Assembly (NCBI GenBank): GCA_964407265.1
Contig: CAYOUV010000004.1
Coordinates: forward strand, 1 to 64,000
Length of the DNA: 64,000 nucleotides
From: CAYOUV01 sp964407265
Lineage (GTDB): Bacteria > Chloroflexota > Anaerolineae > Anaerolineales > Villigracilaceae
Direction of reading: 5' to 3'
Below, piece after piece: positions 40,342 through 49,022 of the stretch; positions within the stretch are counted from its first letter, which is position 1; each line of letters starts with the position of its first letter. The translations under genes were made by a program, and so were the position numbers. The notes under the pieces were generated by a model that was given only the letters and a program-made list of their open reading frames with translations, had not been told where the DNA came from and did no database searches.

Positions 40342-41568
40342 CTATTCCCCAAGCCATTCGACGACGGTCGCTTCACCCTGACCGACGCCCACGCACAGCG
40401 TCGCTAGGCCGTAGTACGGACGAATTTCGTCCGCGGCACGACGCCGCATCTCGTGCAGCAGGGTGGTCAGGATGCGCGCCCCCGAGCAGCCCAGCGGGTG
40501 CCCCAGGGCGATCGCCCCGCCGTTGACGTTGACCAGGTTCGGGTCGAGGCCCAAGTCCTCGATCACGGCCAGCGACTGCACGGCAAAAGCTTCGTTCAAC
40601 TCCACCAGGCGGATATCCGCGACACTCAGCCCGGCTCGCGCCAGCACTTTTTGTGTGGCCGGGATGGGGCCAGTACCCATCACCCGCGGTGGGACCCCGG
40701 CCGCTGCCGAGGCGATCACCCGCGCCATGGGCTTGAGTCCCAGTTCGGTGGCTTTCTCAGCGCTCATCAGCAGCAGCGCAGCCGCGCCGTCGTTGAGACC
40801 GGACGAATTTCCGGCCGTAACCGTGCCGCCTTCTTTCTTGAAGGCCGGCCTGAGACGCGCCAGTGCCTCCAGCGAGGTGTCGCGGCGCGGACGCTCGTCG
40901 GTCTCGACCAGGATCGGGTCGCCTTTGCGCTGCGGGATGCTGACCGGGACGATCTCCTCGGCAAACTTACCGCTGTCGATCGCAGCCAGCGCTTGCTGGT
41001 GAGAGCGCAGCGAGAATTCGTCCTGCATCTGGCGTGAGATGTGCGGCTTCAGCGCGGCGATATTTTCAGCCGTCTCGCCCATCTGCTCGGTGCCGTATTG
41101 CGCTTTCATTATGGGGTTGGGGTAACGCCAGCCGAGGGTCGTATCCCAGGCAGTCAGGTTGCCCCACGGATAGCTGTTTTCAGCCTTGGGCAGCGAATAG
41201 GGCGCGCGCGACATCGACTCGACCCCGCCGGCGATGAAGACCTCCCCTTCCCCGGCGCGGATGGCGCGCGCCGCCTGGTTGACGGCGTTCAGGCCCGAGG
41301 CGCACAGACGGTTGAAGGTCACCGCGGCCACCTCGACCGGCAGTCCAGCCAGCAGGGAGGCCATGCGCGCCACGTTGCGGTTGTCCTCCCCGGCCTGGTT
41401 GGCGCAGCCGAAGTAGACTTCTTCGACCAGGGCGGGGTCAAGCCGATTACGTTCAACGATCGTCTTGATCACCAGCGCGGCCAGGTCGTCCGGGCGAACG
41501 CTGGCCAACCCCCCTCCCAGCGCGCCGATCGGCGTGCGGATGGCATCTACAATGACAGGTACGGGCAT
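40342..41568 (-). CDS. Acetyl-CoA acyltransferase (thiolase)
   Basis: The 408-residue thiolase has the nucleophile C89 (NRLCASGLNAV), the GGAIALGHPLGCSGAR His region near residue 359 and the second Cys in LCVGVGQGEA near 392. Such enzymes cleave 3-oxoacyl-CoA or condense two acetyl-CoA. The length and the PVIVDAIRTPIG start resemble beta-ketoadipyl-CoA thiolases, but without pathway neighbours the chain length is unclear. It is monocistronic with a downstream hairpin. Confidence 0.95.
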   Translation of the reverse strand: MPVPVIVDAIRTPIGALGGGLASVRPDDLAALVIKTIVERNRLDPALVEEVYFGCANQAGEDNRNVARMASLLAGLPVEVAAVTFNRLCASGLNAVNQAARAIRAGEGEVFIAGGVESMSRAPYSLPKAENSYPWGNLTAWDTTLGWRYPNPIMKAQYGTEQMGETAENIAALKPHISRQMQDEFSLRSHQQALAAIDSGKFAEEIVPVSIPQRKGDPILVETDERPRRDTSLEALARLRPAFKKEGGTVTAGNSSGLNDGAAALLLMSAEKATELGLKPMARVIASAAAGVPPRVMGTGPIPATQKVLARAGLSVADIRLVELNEAFAVQSLAVIEDLGLDPNLVNVNGGAIALGHPLGCSGARILTTLLHEMRRRAADEIRPYYGLATLCVGVGQGEATVVEWLGE

Positions 41569-41678
41569 GTTTCCCTCCAGTGAGTAGCGAATCGCATTTC
41601 GATTCTACCACTGGGAAGGCATTCCCTTTTAAAACGGGCTGCGTTTGAAACCTGACCCGGCAGACAGCGGATCACTTG

Positions 41679-42302
41679 TCACAGACGGCCGAGCATGGTC
41701 TGCGCCAGTTGCTTTTCCAGCGCCAGTTGTTTTGCGGCTCCCTGGGGAGTCGTCAAGTCCCAGTCGGTCTCGACCGCTTCCAGAGTCAGGTAATATCCTC
41801 CGCTCTTGAGGCTCAGGCGGCCGTCTTCGTAAAAGGCGCCATCACCAAAACCAGTTAAGGTCTGGGCCTGCGCACTTGCGTCACTCCAGTCCCGGCTCCA
41901 GGACTCGGTGGTGGAAGAGGCTGGCAGGTCGAGCCAGTAGTTGACCTGCAGCACCACTTCGTCGACAGAACCGGGCATGTTGAAGCCGTAATAAATACAG
42001 GAGGTTTCTGTCCCCGCAGCCCCCCCGCTCTCAAAGATCGGATGCTGAACCTGGTCGATCTGAGGATTGGGCAAGACGATTTCCGTGTGACCGGTGAAAA
42101 AGCTGGCCAGGTCGTGGCTATCCAGCAGGCTGCAGCTTTCGAGCAGGTCGTTGAGCGTGGGAGTGGGCGCTGGCGTGACGACGGCGGTCGCAGTTGGCTC
42201 GAGGCTGTGTGTCCCCGGGACCGATCTGGTGGGACTGGCGGCGGGTGTGCAGGCCGCAAACAATAATCCGGCAAGCATTGCAACCAATAGCTTCTTTATC
42301 AT
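41679..42302 (-). CDS. Lipoprotein of unknown function (DUF3558-like start)
   Basis: This 207-residue protein has a lipobox (GLLFAAC), a Thr/Pro linker (20-50) and a mature domain starting LLESCSLLDSHDLASFF, reminiscent of DUF3558-type lipoproteins. Two Cys (57 and about 102) may pair. It ends 12 bp after the permease gene OppC, so it may be cotranscribed with the ABC importer. Confidence 0.7.
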   Translation of the reverse strand: MIKKLLVAMLAGLLFAACTPAASPTRSVPGTHSLEPTATAVVTPAPTPTLNDLLESCSLLDSHDLASFFTGHTEIVLPNPQIDQVQHPIFESGGAAGTETSCIYYGFNMPGSVDEVVLQVNYWLDLPASSTTESWSRDWSDASAQAQTLTGFGDGAFYEDGRLSLKSGGYYLTLEAVETDWDLTTPQGAAKQLALEKQLAQTMLGRL

Positions 42303-42313
42303 CTGGCCTCGAA

Positions 42314-43261
42314 TTATTTCCCGGTCCGCATCATCTTGGGATCCAGCGCGTCGCGGAAGGCGTCACCAATCAGGTTGAAGGCCAACACGAACAACAGCAG
42401 CGCCATACCAGGGAAGACCACGATCCACCAGTGGGTGTTGAGGCTCGGAATCCAGTTGCGGGCGTAGCTGAGCAGCTGGCCCCAGTCCGCATAACCCTCG
42501 TTGGCACCCAGGCCCAGGAAGCTCAGGGCAGCGAAGGTCAGCACATTGGTACCGATGTCCAGCGAAGCCACCACCAGCAGCGAATAGACGGCGTTGGGAA
42601 TGATGTGCCGGAACAGCAGGCGCGGACCCGGTACCCCGACCGAGCGGGCGGCCATGACGTAATCCTGTTCCTTGACGGCCAGCACGTCCCCGCGGATGAT
42701 GCGCGCGTATCCCGGCCAGCCAAACACGATCAGCGCGATCATGCCGGTGATCAAGCCGTTCTGGATCTTGGAACCCAGGATGGTAGCCAGGGTCAGCGCT
42801 GCCAGCAGAAAGGGGAAGGCCAGGAAAATTTCGACCACCCGCTGGACAATCTCGTCGAACCAGCCGCCGATGAAGCCTGACACCGAGCCGACAACTCCGC
42901 CGATCATGAAGGTCAGGCTGGTGACGATCAAACCGATCTTGAAGGCTGTGCGCGTACCCCAGACCACGCCGTAGAAGATGTCGTATTGCCCCTGAGTAGT
43001 TCCAAAGGGCAAGCCAGTTGTTGGTGGCTGCGGCTCAGCCAGAAACCCATTACGTGGGATTTGGTATGGCTGCGAAGGAATCGACGGCGGCGCAATGAGT
43101 GGCGCGAAGATGGCCACCAGCGCAAACAGGATGACGAGAACCGTCCCGGTGATCGAAACCGGGTTCTTGAGCAAAGCCGCCAGCCAGCGCGGCGTGCGTT
43201 CATGCGGTGGGAGCGCCTCGGCGGCCGGGTGGGAGTGTAATTGATCGTGCGTGGTTTCCAC
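42314..43261 (-). CDS. ABC importer permease, DppC/OppC type
   Basis: The 315-residue permease has six membrane helices and the coupling-helix (EAA) motif EQDYVMAARSVGVPGPRLLFRHIIPNA. An N-terminal cytoplasmic segment rich in His precedes the first helix. It pairs with the DppB-type gene just upstream (12-bp gap). It moves peptides, nickel-like complexes or oligosaccharides; the substrate is unknown. No DppD/F ATPase is in the window. Confidence 0.94.
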   Translation of the reverse strand: METTHDQLHSHPAAEALPPHERTPRWLAALLKNPVSITGTVLVILFALVAIFAPLIAPPSIPSQPYQIPRNGFLAEPQPPTTGLPFGTTQGQYDIFYGVVWGTRTAFKIGLIVTSLTFMIGGVVGSVSGFIGGWFDEIVQRVVEIFLAFPFLLAALTLATILGSKIQNGLITGMIALIVFGWPGYARIIRGDVLAVKEQDYVMAARSVGVPGPRLLFRHIIPNAVYSLLVVASLDIGTNVLTFAALSFLGLGANEGYADWGQLLSYARNWIPSLNTHWWIVVFPGMALLLFVLAFNLIGDAFRDALDPKMMRTGK

Positions 43262-43273
43262 TGGTGGGCCTCC

Positions 43274-44302
43274 TTAATTCAGTTCGATACGCGGGTCGAG
43301 AAAGCGGTACAACAAGTCCACCACCAGGTTGGCGATCACCAGTAAACCACCCGCCAGCAGAGCAATGCCCAGGATCGAAACCGCGTCAAAGTTGAGGGCG
43401 GCATTAGCTGCAAACAATCCCATGCCATGAAAATTGAAGACCGTCTCGGTGATAACCACCCCATTAAGCAGGCCGACCAGCAGCAGCCCACCGATGGTCA
43501 CGACTGGGATCATGGCGTTTGGGCGGGCGTGGCGGTTGATGACCCAGCGCTCCTTCAGACCTTTGGCGCGCGCCGTGCGGACATAATCCTGCTGGAGCAC
43601 TTCCAGCATGGACGAGCGTGCCACACGCAGGAGTAAGGCCCAGGACACATAAGACAAGGTCAGGGCTGGTAGGAACAGGTGGCGTAAGGCATCGAAAAAA
43701 ATGTCGTAGCGCTGATTAAGCAGCGCATCCAGGGTATACATGCCTGTATAGGCATGCCAGTTCGAGGAGATGACGATTGCATTGGCCCAATTTGACAGGC
43801 GCCCGGGCGGAAACCATTGCAGGTTGGCGTAAAAAACCATTAGCACCAGCAGCCCGAAGACAAAAGTGGGGAAAGAGTAGCCGATGATGCTGAAGACCCG
43901 CGCTGCCTGGTCGATGAATGAATCGTGGTGTAATGCCGCCTGGACCCCCAGCCAGGTTCCGATCACCATGATCGGCGTGAAGCTCCACAATGCCAACTCC
44001 AGCGTAGCCGGGAAATAAGTCAGGATGGCTTGCGTAACCGGCATCTGCGCCGTCTTCGACCAACCCAGGTTGCCGTGCAGGACGTTACCCAACCAGCGTC
44101 CGTATTGAATGTAAACGGGTTGGTTAAGACCGTATTTTTGGATAATTGCCTGGATCGCTGCAGGATTTTTAGGAATACTGGTAATGTACAAAGCTGCGCG
44201 TTCGACCGGGTCGAGCATCATCAACATACCAAAAATCATAATGCTCAAGCCTAACATCACAAGCGGCAGGATCAGCAGTCTGCGGACAATATACCTGCTC
44301 AT
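43274..44302 (-). CDS. ABC importer permease, DppB/OppB type
   Basis: The 342-residue permease begins with the classic MSRYIVRRLLILPLVMLGLSIMIF and has LNQPVYIQYGRWLGNVLHGNLGWS plus the coupling motif QQDYVRTARAKGLKERWVINRHARPNA. It forms the transmembrane pore with the DppC-type gene. It is separated from the binding-protein gene by a 13-bp-stem hairpin. Confidence 0.95.
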   Translation of the reverse strand: MSRYIVRRLLILPLVMLGLSIMIFGMLMMLDPVERAALYITSIPKNPAAIQAIIQKYGLNQPVYIQYGRWLGNVLHGNLGWSKTAQMPVTQAILTYFPATLELALWSFTPIMVIGTWLGVQAALHHDSFIDQAARVFSIIGYSFPTFVFGLLVLMVFYANLQWFPPGRLSNWANAIVISSNWHAYTGMYTLDALLNQRYDIFFDALRHLFLPALTLSYVSWALLLRVARSSMLEVLQQDYVRTARAKGLKERWVINRHARPNAMIPVVTIGGLLLVGLLNGVVITETVFNFHGMGLFAANAALNFDAVSILGIALLAGGLLVIANLVVDLLYRFLDPRIELN

Positions 44303-44320
44303 TCAATCATCTCCAAACAG

Positions 44321-44350
44321 ATCAGGCAGGCGATTGCTCGCCTGCCTGAT
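44321..44350 (-). other. Stable hairpin between binding-protein and permease genes
   Basis: The 13-bp perfect stem ATCAGGCAGGCGA with loop TTGC and its complement lies 11 bp after the binding-protein stop. No U-run follows on the minus strand; the next bases lead into the permease ribosome site. This suits an mRNA-stabilising or partial-readthrough element that lets the binding protein exceed the permeases. Confidence 0.7.
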
Positions 44351-44360
44351 GCTTACAAAG

Positions 44361-46337
44361 CTACTTCGAAAGTGCGTAGAAGTAAATACCCGAGTAAATG
44401 GGGTTGTAGTAGTACCCTTTGACCCACATTTGCTCGTAGTGACGTCCTTCCGGCTGGACGACGAACAGGTCCAGAGCATTCTGGTAGGTGATGTTCTGCA
44501 GTTGCGAATAAATCTTGGCGCGCGCCTGCTGGTCACTGGTCTGAACACCCTGCTTGATCAATTGATCCATTTGTTTCTGTACGTCAGCCGGGAAAGCCTG
44601 ACTGCCAGAATAGGTTCCGCCGCTGGCCAGGAAGGGGACTACCCAGTCTTGCGGGTCGTGATAATCTTCCAACCAGCCGAGCATAAAGATCGGCATGCGG
44701 CCGGAAACCTGGTCCTTCAGCAGCAGGGCGAACGGTTCGCCCACGACCTGCAGGTGGAACTTGGGATTGACCTTCTGCAAATCGGCAGCCAGGATGTCCC
44801 CAGCCGTCTTACGCTGGTCGTTACCGGTGTTGTAGATATATTGCATGTAGAAACCGGTATCCCACAGCGACTTGCCATCAGCCGATTTCCAGGTTGAGGC
44901 CTTGAAAGCGGCGGTGCATTTATTCAAATCGAAAGTGTAGTGCGCCTGGCTGGGATCGTAACCCAGTTCGCCTTGAAGGATCGGGCCATAAGCCTGAACT
45001 GCTTCGCCGTTCCAAATCTGCTTGATGTAGGTTTGCCAGTCAAAGCAGTAGTTGAAAGCCTGGCGGATATTGATGTCGCTGAAGAAATTGGCCGGAATGC
45101 CATTGCCATCCAGCTTGCCGCTGCCGAGCGTGTTGTTCCCACCGGTGTTGCTGACGTTTTCGTTGAAGTAAATGGCTGTTTCTTCCACCGAGGGCAGACC
45201 CTTGTACAGGCGGATCGCACCACCAGTATTGGTCGGGGTACATTTGCCGCTGGCATCACAGGTTTCACCGACCAGCGGATCGACCTGGGATATATACTGC
45301 CGGTCCACGTAGGCGATGTCTGCGTCACCAGTCTTGAAGGTTGCAAAACGTGTGCCCCACTCATTGATGACTTTGATGACGGCGCGTTTCATCTTGGCTG
45401 GACCGGAGGGACCACCGTCCCATAACGGGGTGGTTACCCAATAATTATCGTTGCGGGTCAGGTCGGTCTCCTGTTCGGGAACCCATTTTTCAAGCTTATA
45501 GGGACCGGTTCCGTTCATGACTTTGAACAGCGGGTCGGCCTCAGCCGAGGGGTTGTTATATTTCTGCGCGTCCCCGGGTTTGCCATCCCAGGCGCCTTGC
45601 TTAATGGCCCAGGACATGTTAACCACAGAAGCCCAGGTACCGCTCAGGATTTGCAGCATTGGTCCATAAGGCTGCTTGAGATGCATGGTTACCGTGCCAG
45701 CACTATTATCGTAGGTAATAGCATCCTCAACAGCTTGAGCCGCCTTGGTCCAATCACCATTAAATTGCTTCTGGACCACATCGCTGGCAAAGCTATTGAC
45801 ATCCAAACCGAAGAACGGTTGCAATACGATCCATGACGGACCACCGGCGCGGTCGAGGATCATCAGGCGCCACAGGCTGTAAGCCACGTCCTGAGGAGTC
45901 AGATCCGAACCATCCTGGAATTTGACACCTTTGCGGATATGGAAGGTGTAAGTCAACCCATCCGAAGAAATGTCCCAACTGGTCGCAAGCATCGGGACAA
46001 ACTCTGTGGTGGAATCCTTTTTAGGGAAGACCAGTGTCTCATAAACATTGAAAATCACCTCACCACTGGCTGTGTCGTAGGCCCATTGGGGATCCAATGA
46101 TTCAGGTCCGCCCGTGGTGGCTTCGATCAGCGTATCTGGATTTTTTGCCTGGGATGAGGGGGGAGCGCTGGTCGGCGCTGCAGTGGGAGGGGATGACGGG
46201 GTGGTTCCCGTCGAGCTTCCGGGTGGCGTTGAAACGGAAGCGGGTGGCGTGGGTGTCGCTGGCGCACAGGATGCCAGGGCAAGCGCCGCGGCGATCAAAA
46301 TGGTCAAGATCGTCATAGACTTGCTGATTTTATTCAT
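44361..46337 (-). CDS. ABC importer substrate-binding lipoprotein (SBP family 5)
   Basis: The start at 46337 has GGAGG at good spacing. The 658-residue protein has a lipobox (ALALASC) and a Ser/Thr/Pro linker (residues 22-60). The SBP_bac_5 fold follows, with LIEATTGGPESLDPQWAYDTASGEVIFNVYETLV and DGLTYTFHIRKGVKFQDGSDLTPQDVAYSL. It captures peptides or similar solutes for the two permeases. The family does not fix the ligand. Confidence 0.94.
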   Translation of the reverse strand: MNKISKSMTILTILIAAALALASCAPATPTPPASVSTPPGSSTGTTPSSPPTAAPTSAPPSSQAKNPDTLIEATTGGPESLDPQWAYDTASGEVIFNVYETLVFPKKDSTTEFVPMLATSWDISSDGLTYTFHIRKGVKFQDGSDLTPQDVAYSLWRLMILDRAGGPSWIVLQPFFGLDVNSFASDVVQKQFNGDWTKAAQAVEDAITYDNSAGTVTMHLKQPYGPMLQILSGTWASVVNMSWAIKQGAWDGKPGDAQKYNNPSAEADPLFKVMNGTGPYKLEKWVPEQETDLTRNDNYWVTTPLWDGGPSGPAKMKRAVIKVINEWGTRFATFKTGDADIAYVDRQYISQVDPLVGETCDASGKCTPTNTGGAIRLYKGLPSVEETAIYFNENVSNTGGNNTLGSGKLDGNGIPANFFSDINIRQAFNYCFDWQTYIKQIWNGEAVQAYGPILQGELGYDPSQAHYTFDLNKCTAAFKASTWKSADGKSLWDTGFYMQYIYNTGNDQRKTAGDILAADLQKVNPKFHLQVVGEPFALLLKDQVSGRMPIFMLGWLEDYHDPQDWVVPFLASGGTYSGSQAFPADVQKQMDQLIKQGVQTSDQQARAKIYSQLQNITYQNALDLFVVQPEGRHYEQMWVKGYYYNPIYSGIYFYALSK

Positions 46338-46788
46338 CTCTTCAACCTCCAATTCAAACTGATAGTTTATTGGATTAGATTGAACTTTTCCGCTGCCGGC
46401 CATCCATCTGCGTCGTCACTCAGTTCCTGTGCATGGAGGCCGCGACCAACCCACTGAGATGGCGGCTCCTGGAGACCAGCAACAGGATATTGCATTTATC
46501 ATAGGACGGCAAAACACAATCGTCTTTATTCATTTAATAAGATTATATAAAGTTGACATTAAGGTTCGATCTGACAGGTAAGATTCGCACAAACTTGAGC
46601 ATAATGGAATTAAAATTAAGTAAAGCATTTCACTCCAAGCTAGCGATCTTTGCACGCGAGATCGTTCCCAAAGGGCTAGAATCACCGCCAAAAGCGCGAA
46701 GGGCAGAGAATTTGTCTGGATCAACATAGGATTTTTGTATCCTCTGATAAATGACGCATGGCACTATACGCGATCAAAATAATGGGAC

Positions 46789-46810
46789 ATAATCAATCTG
46801 GATTGATTAT
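46789..46810. promoter_or_regulatory. 22-bp perfect palindrome in the kor leader
   Basis: The arms ATAATCAATC and GATTGATTAT are separated by TG. It lies 48 bp before the korD start and nine bases from the next dyad, a position suited to an operator. Confidence 0.55.
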
Positions 46811-46821
46811 TGCGTCAAATA

Positions 46822-46839
46822 TTGTCCGACTTCTCACAA
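46822..46839 (+). promoter_or_regulatory. Candidate Rex operator in front of korDABC
   Basis: The halves TTGTCC and TCACAA are separated by six bases; 10 of 12 positions match the Rex consensus TTGTGA-N6-TCACAA. Symmetry continues outward to ATATTGT-N10-ACAATAT (46819-46842). It directly precedes the AAGGAGG ribosome site (46844-46850), so bound Rex would block elongation or initiation. Confidence 0.55.
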
Positions 46840-46857
46840 TATGAAGGAGGCTTGTAA

Positions 46858-47100
46858 ATGCCAGCCAAAGGTTGGGTTGAAGTTAATGATCTTTACTGTA
46901 AGGGTTGCGAATTATGCATCAGCGCCTGTCCGCAGGATGTTATGGAACTAGATATGTCGCACCTGACCCCCAAGGGTTATCATCCCGCTCATATTTTCAA
47001 GGACGGCTGCACCGGCTGCGCCATTTGTGCGCTGGTATGTCCCGATGCGGCCATCACGGTCTACCGTGAAATCACCAAAGCCGTCCCGGCAGGGGCTTAG
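46858..47100 (+). CDS. korD: 2-oxoacid:ferredoxin oxidoreductase ferredoxin-like delta subunit
   Basis: The 80-residue protein has two [4Fe-4S] motifs, CKGCELCISACP and CTGCAICALVCP, and the KGWVEVNDLYCKGC start typical of KorD/VorD. It takes electrons from the TPP site and passes them to ferredoxin. It begins the four-gene korDABC operon, 9 bp before korA, with AAGGAGG upstream. Confidence 0.94.
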   Translation: MPAKGWVEVNDLYCKGCELCISACPQDVMELDMSHLTPKGYHPAHIFKDGCTGCAICALVCPDAAITVYREITKAVPAGA

Positions 47101-47109
47101 GAGGCTCGC

Positions 47110-48222
47110 ATGACTCGCGAAATGCTCAAAGGAAACGAAGCCATTGCCGAGGCAGCCATCCGCGCCGGTCTCGAAGCCTATTTTGGCTATCCGATCACGC
47201 CTCAGACCGAGGTATTGGAATGGATGTCACGCCGCATGCCCGAGCTTGGCCGGACCTTTGTCCAGGCCGAGAGTGAGGTGGCCGCGATCAACATGGTTTA
47301 CGGCGCAGCCTGCACCGGGACGCGGGTGATGAGCTCATCCTCCAGCCCCGGCGTATCGCTGATGATGGAAGGCCTATCATACGTGGCCGGAACCGAGGTA
47401 CCGGTGGTGCTGGTCAACGTCATGCGCGGCGGTCCCGGTCTGGGCAATATCGCCCCGGCACAGGGTGACTACTTCCAGGCCGTCTACGGCGGCGGGCACG
47501 GGGATTACCGACCAATCGTGCTGGCTCCGGCTTCGGTCCAGGAAGCGATCGATCTGACGGTGCTTTCCTTCGACCTGGCCGAAAAATACCGCTCGATCGT
47601 GATGGTCCTGGCCGACGGCTCCATCGGCCAGATGATGGAACCGGCTGAACTGCCGCCCATGCGCAAAGTCGAACGCAAGGACTGGGACTGGGCCACAAAC
47701 GGTGCGATTGGCCGCGAGCGGCGCATCCTGACCTCGATTTATATCGACCCGGTCGACGAAGAAGTCACCAACCTGCGCCTGTTCAAGCGCTGGCAGGAAA
47801 TCCAAAAGAACGAGATTCGCTACAAAGAATATTTCCTGGATGACGCTGAATTTGTGGTGGTCGGCTTCGGTACCGCCGGGCGCGTGGCGCTTTCAGCGGT
47901 ACGACAGGCACGCCAGCAGGGGATCAAGGTCGGCTTGCTGCGCCCGGTGACGGTCAGTCCGTTCCCGTTCGAGGCGCTCGACAAGCTGGCTGCCAAAGCG
48001 CAGGCATTCCTGGTCGTCGAGATGAACATGGGACAGATGCTGAATGACGTGCAACTGGCCGTCAAGGGACGCGTCCCGGTTGAGTTCTACGGACGCCCCG
48101 GCGGCATGGTCCCGTTCCCGGATGAGATCCTGAGCGAAATCGAGCGTGTGGCAACAACCAAGCTAAGTATCGACCCCGATCCGCGCAACGCCTGGTATGA
48201 GCGCATGGTCGCTGTCAAGTAG
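47110..48222 (+). CDS. korA: 2-oxoacid:ferredoxin oxidoreductase alpha subunit
   Basis: The 370-residue subunit has the pyrimidine-binding-like region GNEAIAEAAIRAGLEAYFGYPITPQTEVLEWMSRRMPE and a C-terminal transketolase-like domain (VVVGFGTAGRVALSAVRQARQQGIKVGLLRPVTVSPFP). In KorAB and VorAB it binds CoA and helps position TPP. The sequence fits 2-oxoglutarate or branched-chain 2-oxoacid enzymes; substrate cannot be fixed by eye. Confidence 0.95.
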   Translation: MTREMLKGNEAIAEAAIRAGLEAYFGYPITPQTEVLEWMSRRMPELGRTFVQAESEVAAINMVYGAACTGTRVMSSSSSPGVSLMMEGLSYVAGTEVPVVLVNVMRGGPGLGNIAPAQGDYFQAVYGGGHGDYRPIVLAPASVQEAIDLTVLSFDLAEKYRSIVMVLADGSIGQMMEPAELPPMRKVERKDWDWATNGAIGRERRILTSIYIDPVDEEVTNLRLFKRWQEIQKNEIRYKEYFLDDAEFVVVGFGTAGRVALSAVRQARQQGIKVGLLRPVTVSPFPFEALDKLAAKAQAFLVVEMNMGQMLNDVQLAVKGRVPVEFYGRPGGMVPFPDEILSEIERVATTKLSIDPDPRNAWYERMVAVK

Positions 48223-48231
48223 AGGTGAGAG

Positions 48232-49011
48232 ATGACAACAATCGCAAAACCCGAAAACCTGGTCTATACCCGCCCCGAGGGCCTGACCGATTTCCCCACG
48301 CATTACTGTCCCGGTTGCACGCATGGGGTTGCGCACCGCCTGATCGCCGAAGTGCTGGACGAGATGGGCGTGACCGAAAAGACCATCGGCGTGGCGCCGG
48401 TCGGCTGCTCGGTCTTTGCCTATAATTATTTCGACTGTGATTTCGTCGAAGCGGCACACGGACGCGCGCCGGCGATGGCGACCGGCATCAAACGCGTATT
48501 GCCCGAGCGGGTGGTCTTCACCTATCAGGGCGACGGCGACCTGGCATCGATCGGCATGGCCGAGATCATGCATGCAGCCGGGCGCGGCGAGAATATCACC
48601 GTGGTCTTCATCAACAACGCCATTTACGGCATGACCGGTGGGCAGATGGCACCCACCACCCTACCCGGCCAGAAAACCACCTCTTCGCCACTGGGACGTG
48701 ATGTGGAAACCCAGGGCTATCCCCTGCGCATGTCCGAAATGCTGGCCCAGATGGACGGTGCCGGTTACATTGTGCGCCGCTCGCTGCATGACCCGAAGAA
48801 TATCCGCCTGGCTAAAAAGGCAATTCGCACTGCTTTCGAAACACAGGTGCGCGGACTGGGCTTTTCGATGGTCGAGTTGCTATCCACCTGCCCCACCAAC
48901 TGGGGTATCAATGCGATCGATTCACTAAAGTGGGTCGAAGAGCATATGATCCCGGTATTTCCACTAGGTGATTACAAGGTCACTGCTAGCGTGGCGGAGA
49001 TCAAGGCTTAA
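48232..49011 (+). CDS. korB: 2-oxoacid:ferredoxin oxidoreductase TPP-binding beta subunit
   Basis: The 259-residue protein has the TPP motif GDGDLASIGMAEIMHAAGRGENITVVFINN near residues 100-130 and the [4Fe-4S]/TPP front part CPGCTHGVAHRLIAEVLDEMG. It decarboxylates the 2-oxoacid and reduces ferredoxin. It follows korA by 9 bp with GAGGTGAGAG as ribosome site. Confidence 0.95.
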   Translation: MTTIAKPENLVYTRPEGLTDFPTHYCPGCTHGVAHRLIAEVLDEMGVTEKTIGVAPVGCSVFAYNYFDCDFVEAAHGRAPAMATGIKRVLPERVVFTYQGDGDLASIGMAEIMHAAGRGENITVVFINNAIYGMTGGQMAPTTLPGQKTTSSPLGRDVETQGYPLRMSEMLAQMDGAGYIVRRSLHDPKNIRLAKKAIRTAFETQVRGLGFSMVELLSTCPTNWGINAIDSLKWVEEHMIPVFPLGDYKVTASVAEIKA

Positions 49012-49022
49012 GGAGGCCCGAC

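Larger units (their letters stand above)
46338..46857. other. 520-bp divergent intergenic region upstream of korDABC
   Basis: No convincing gene is seen. It is AT-rich in its right half. It holds a TTGACA at 46553-46558 without a well-spaced -10, a TATAAT on the minus strand at 46542-46547, a 22-bp palindrome (46789-46810) and a second dyad (46819-46842) next to the korD ribosome site. Confidence 0.6.

Noticed and set aside
46530..46727. 65-codon hydrophobic frame on the minus strand in the kor leader region
   Set aside because: No ribosome site, no neighbour on that strand except the distant binding-protein gene, and composition is typical of an AT-rich spacer.
46789..46810. FNR site in the kor leader
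   Set aside because: The half sites are ATCAA...TTGAT, the reverse of FNR's TTGAT-N4-ATCAA, and the spacer differs.
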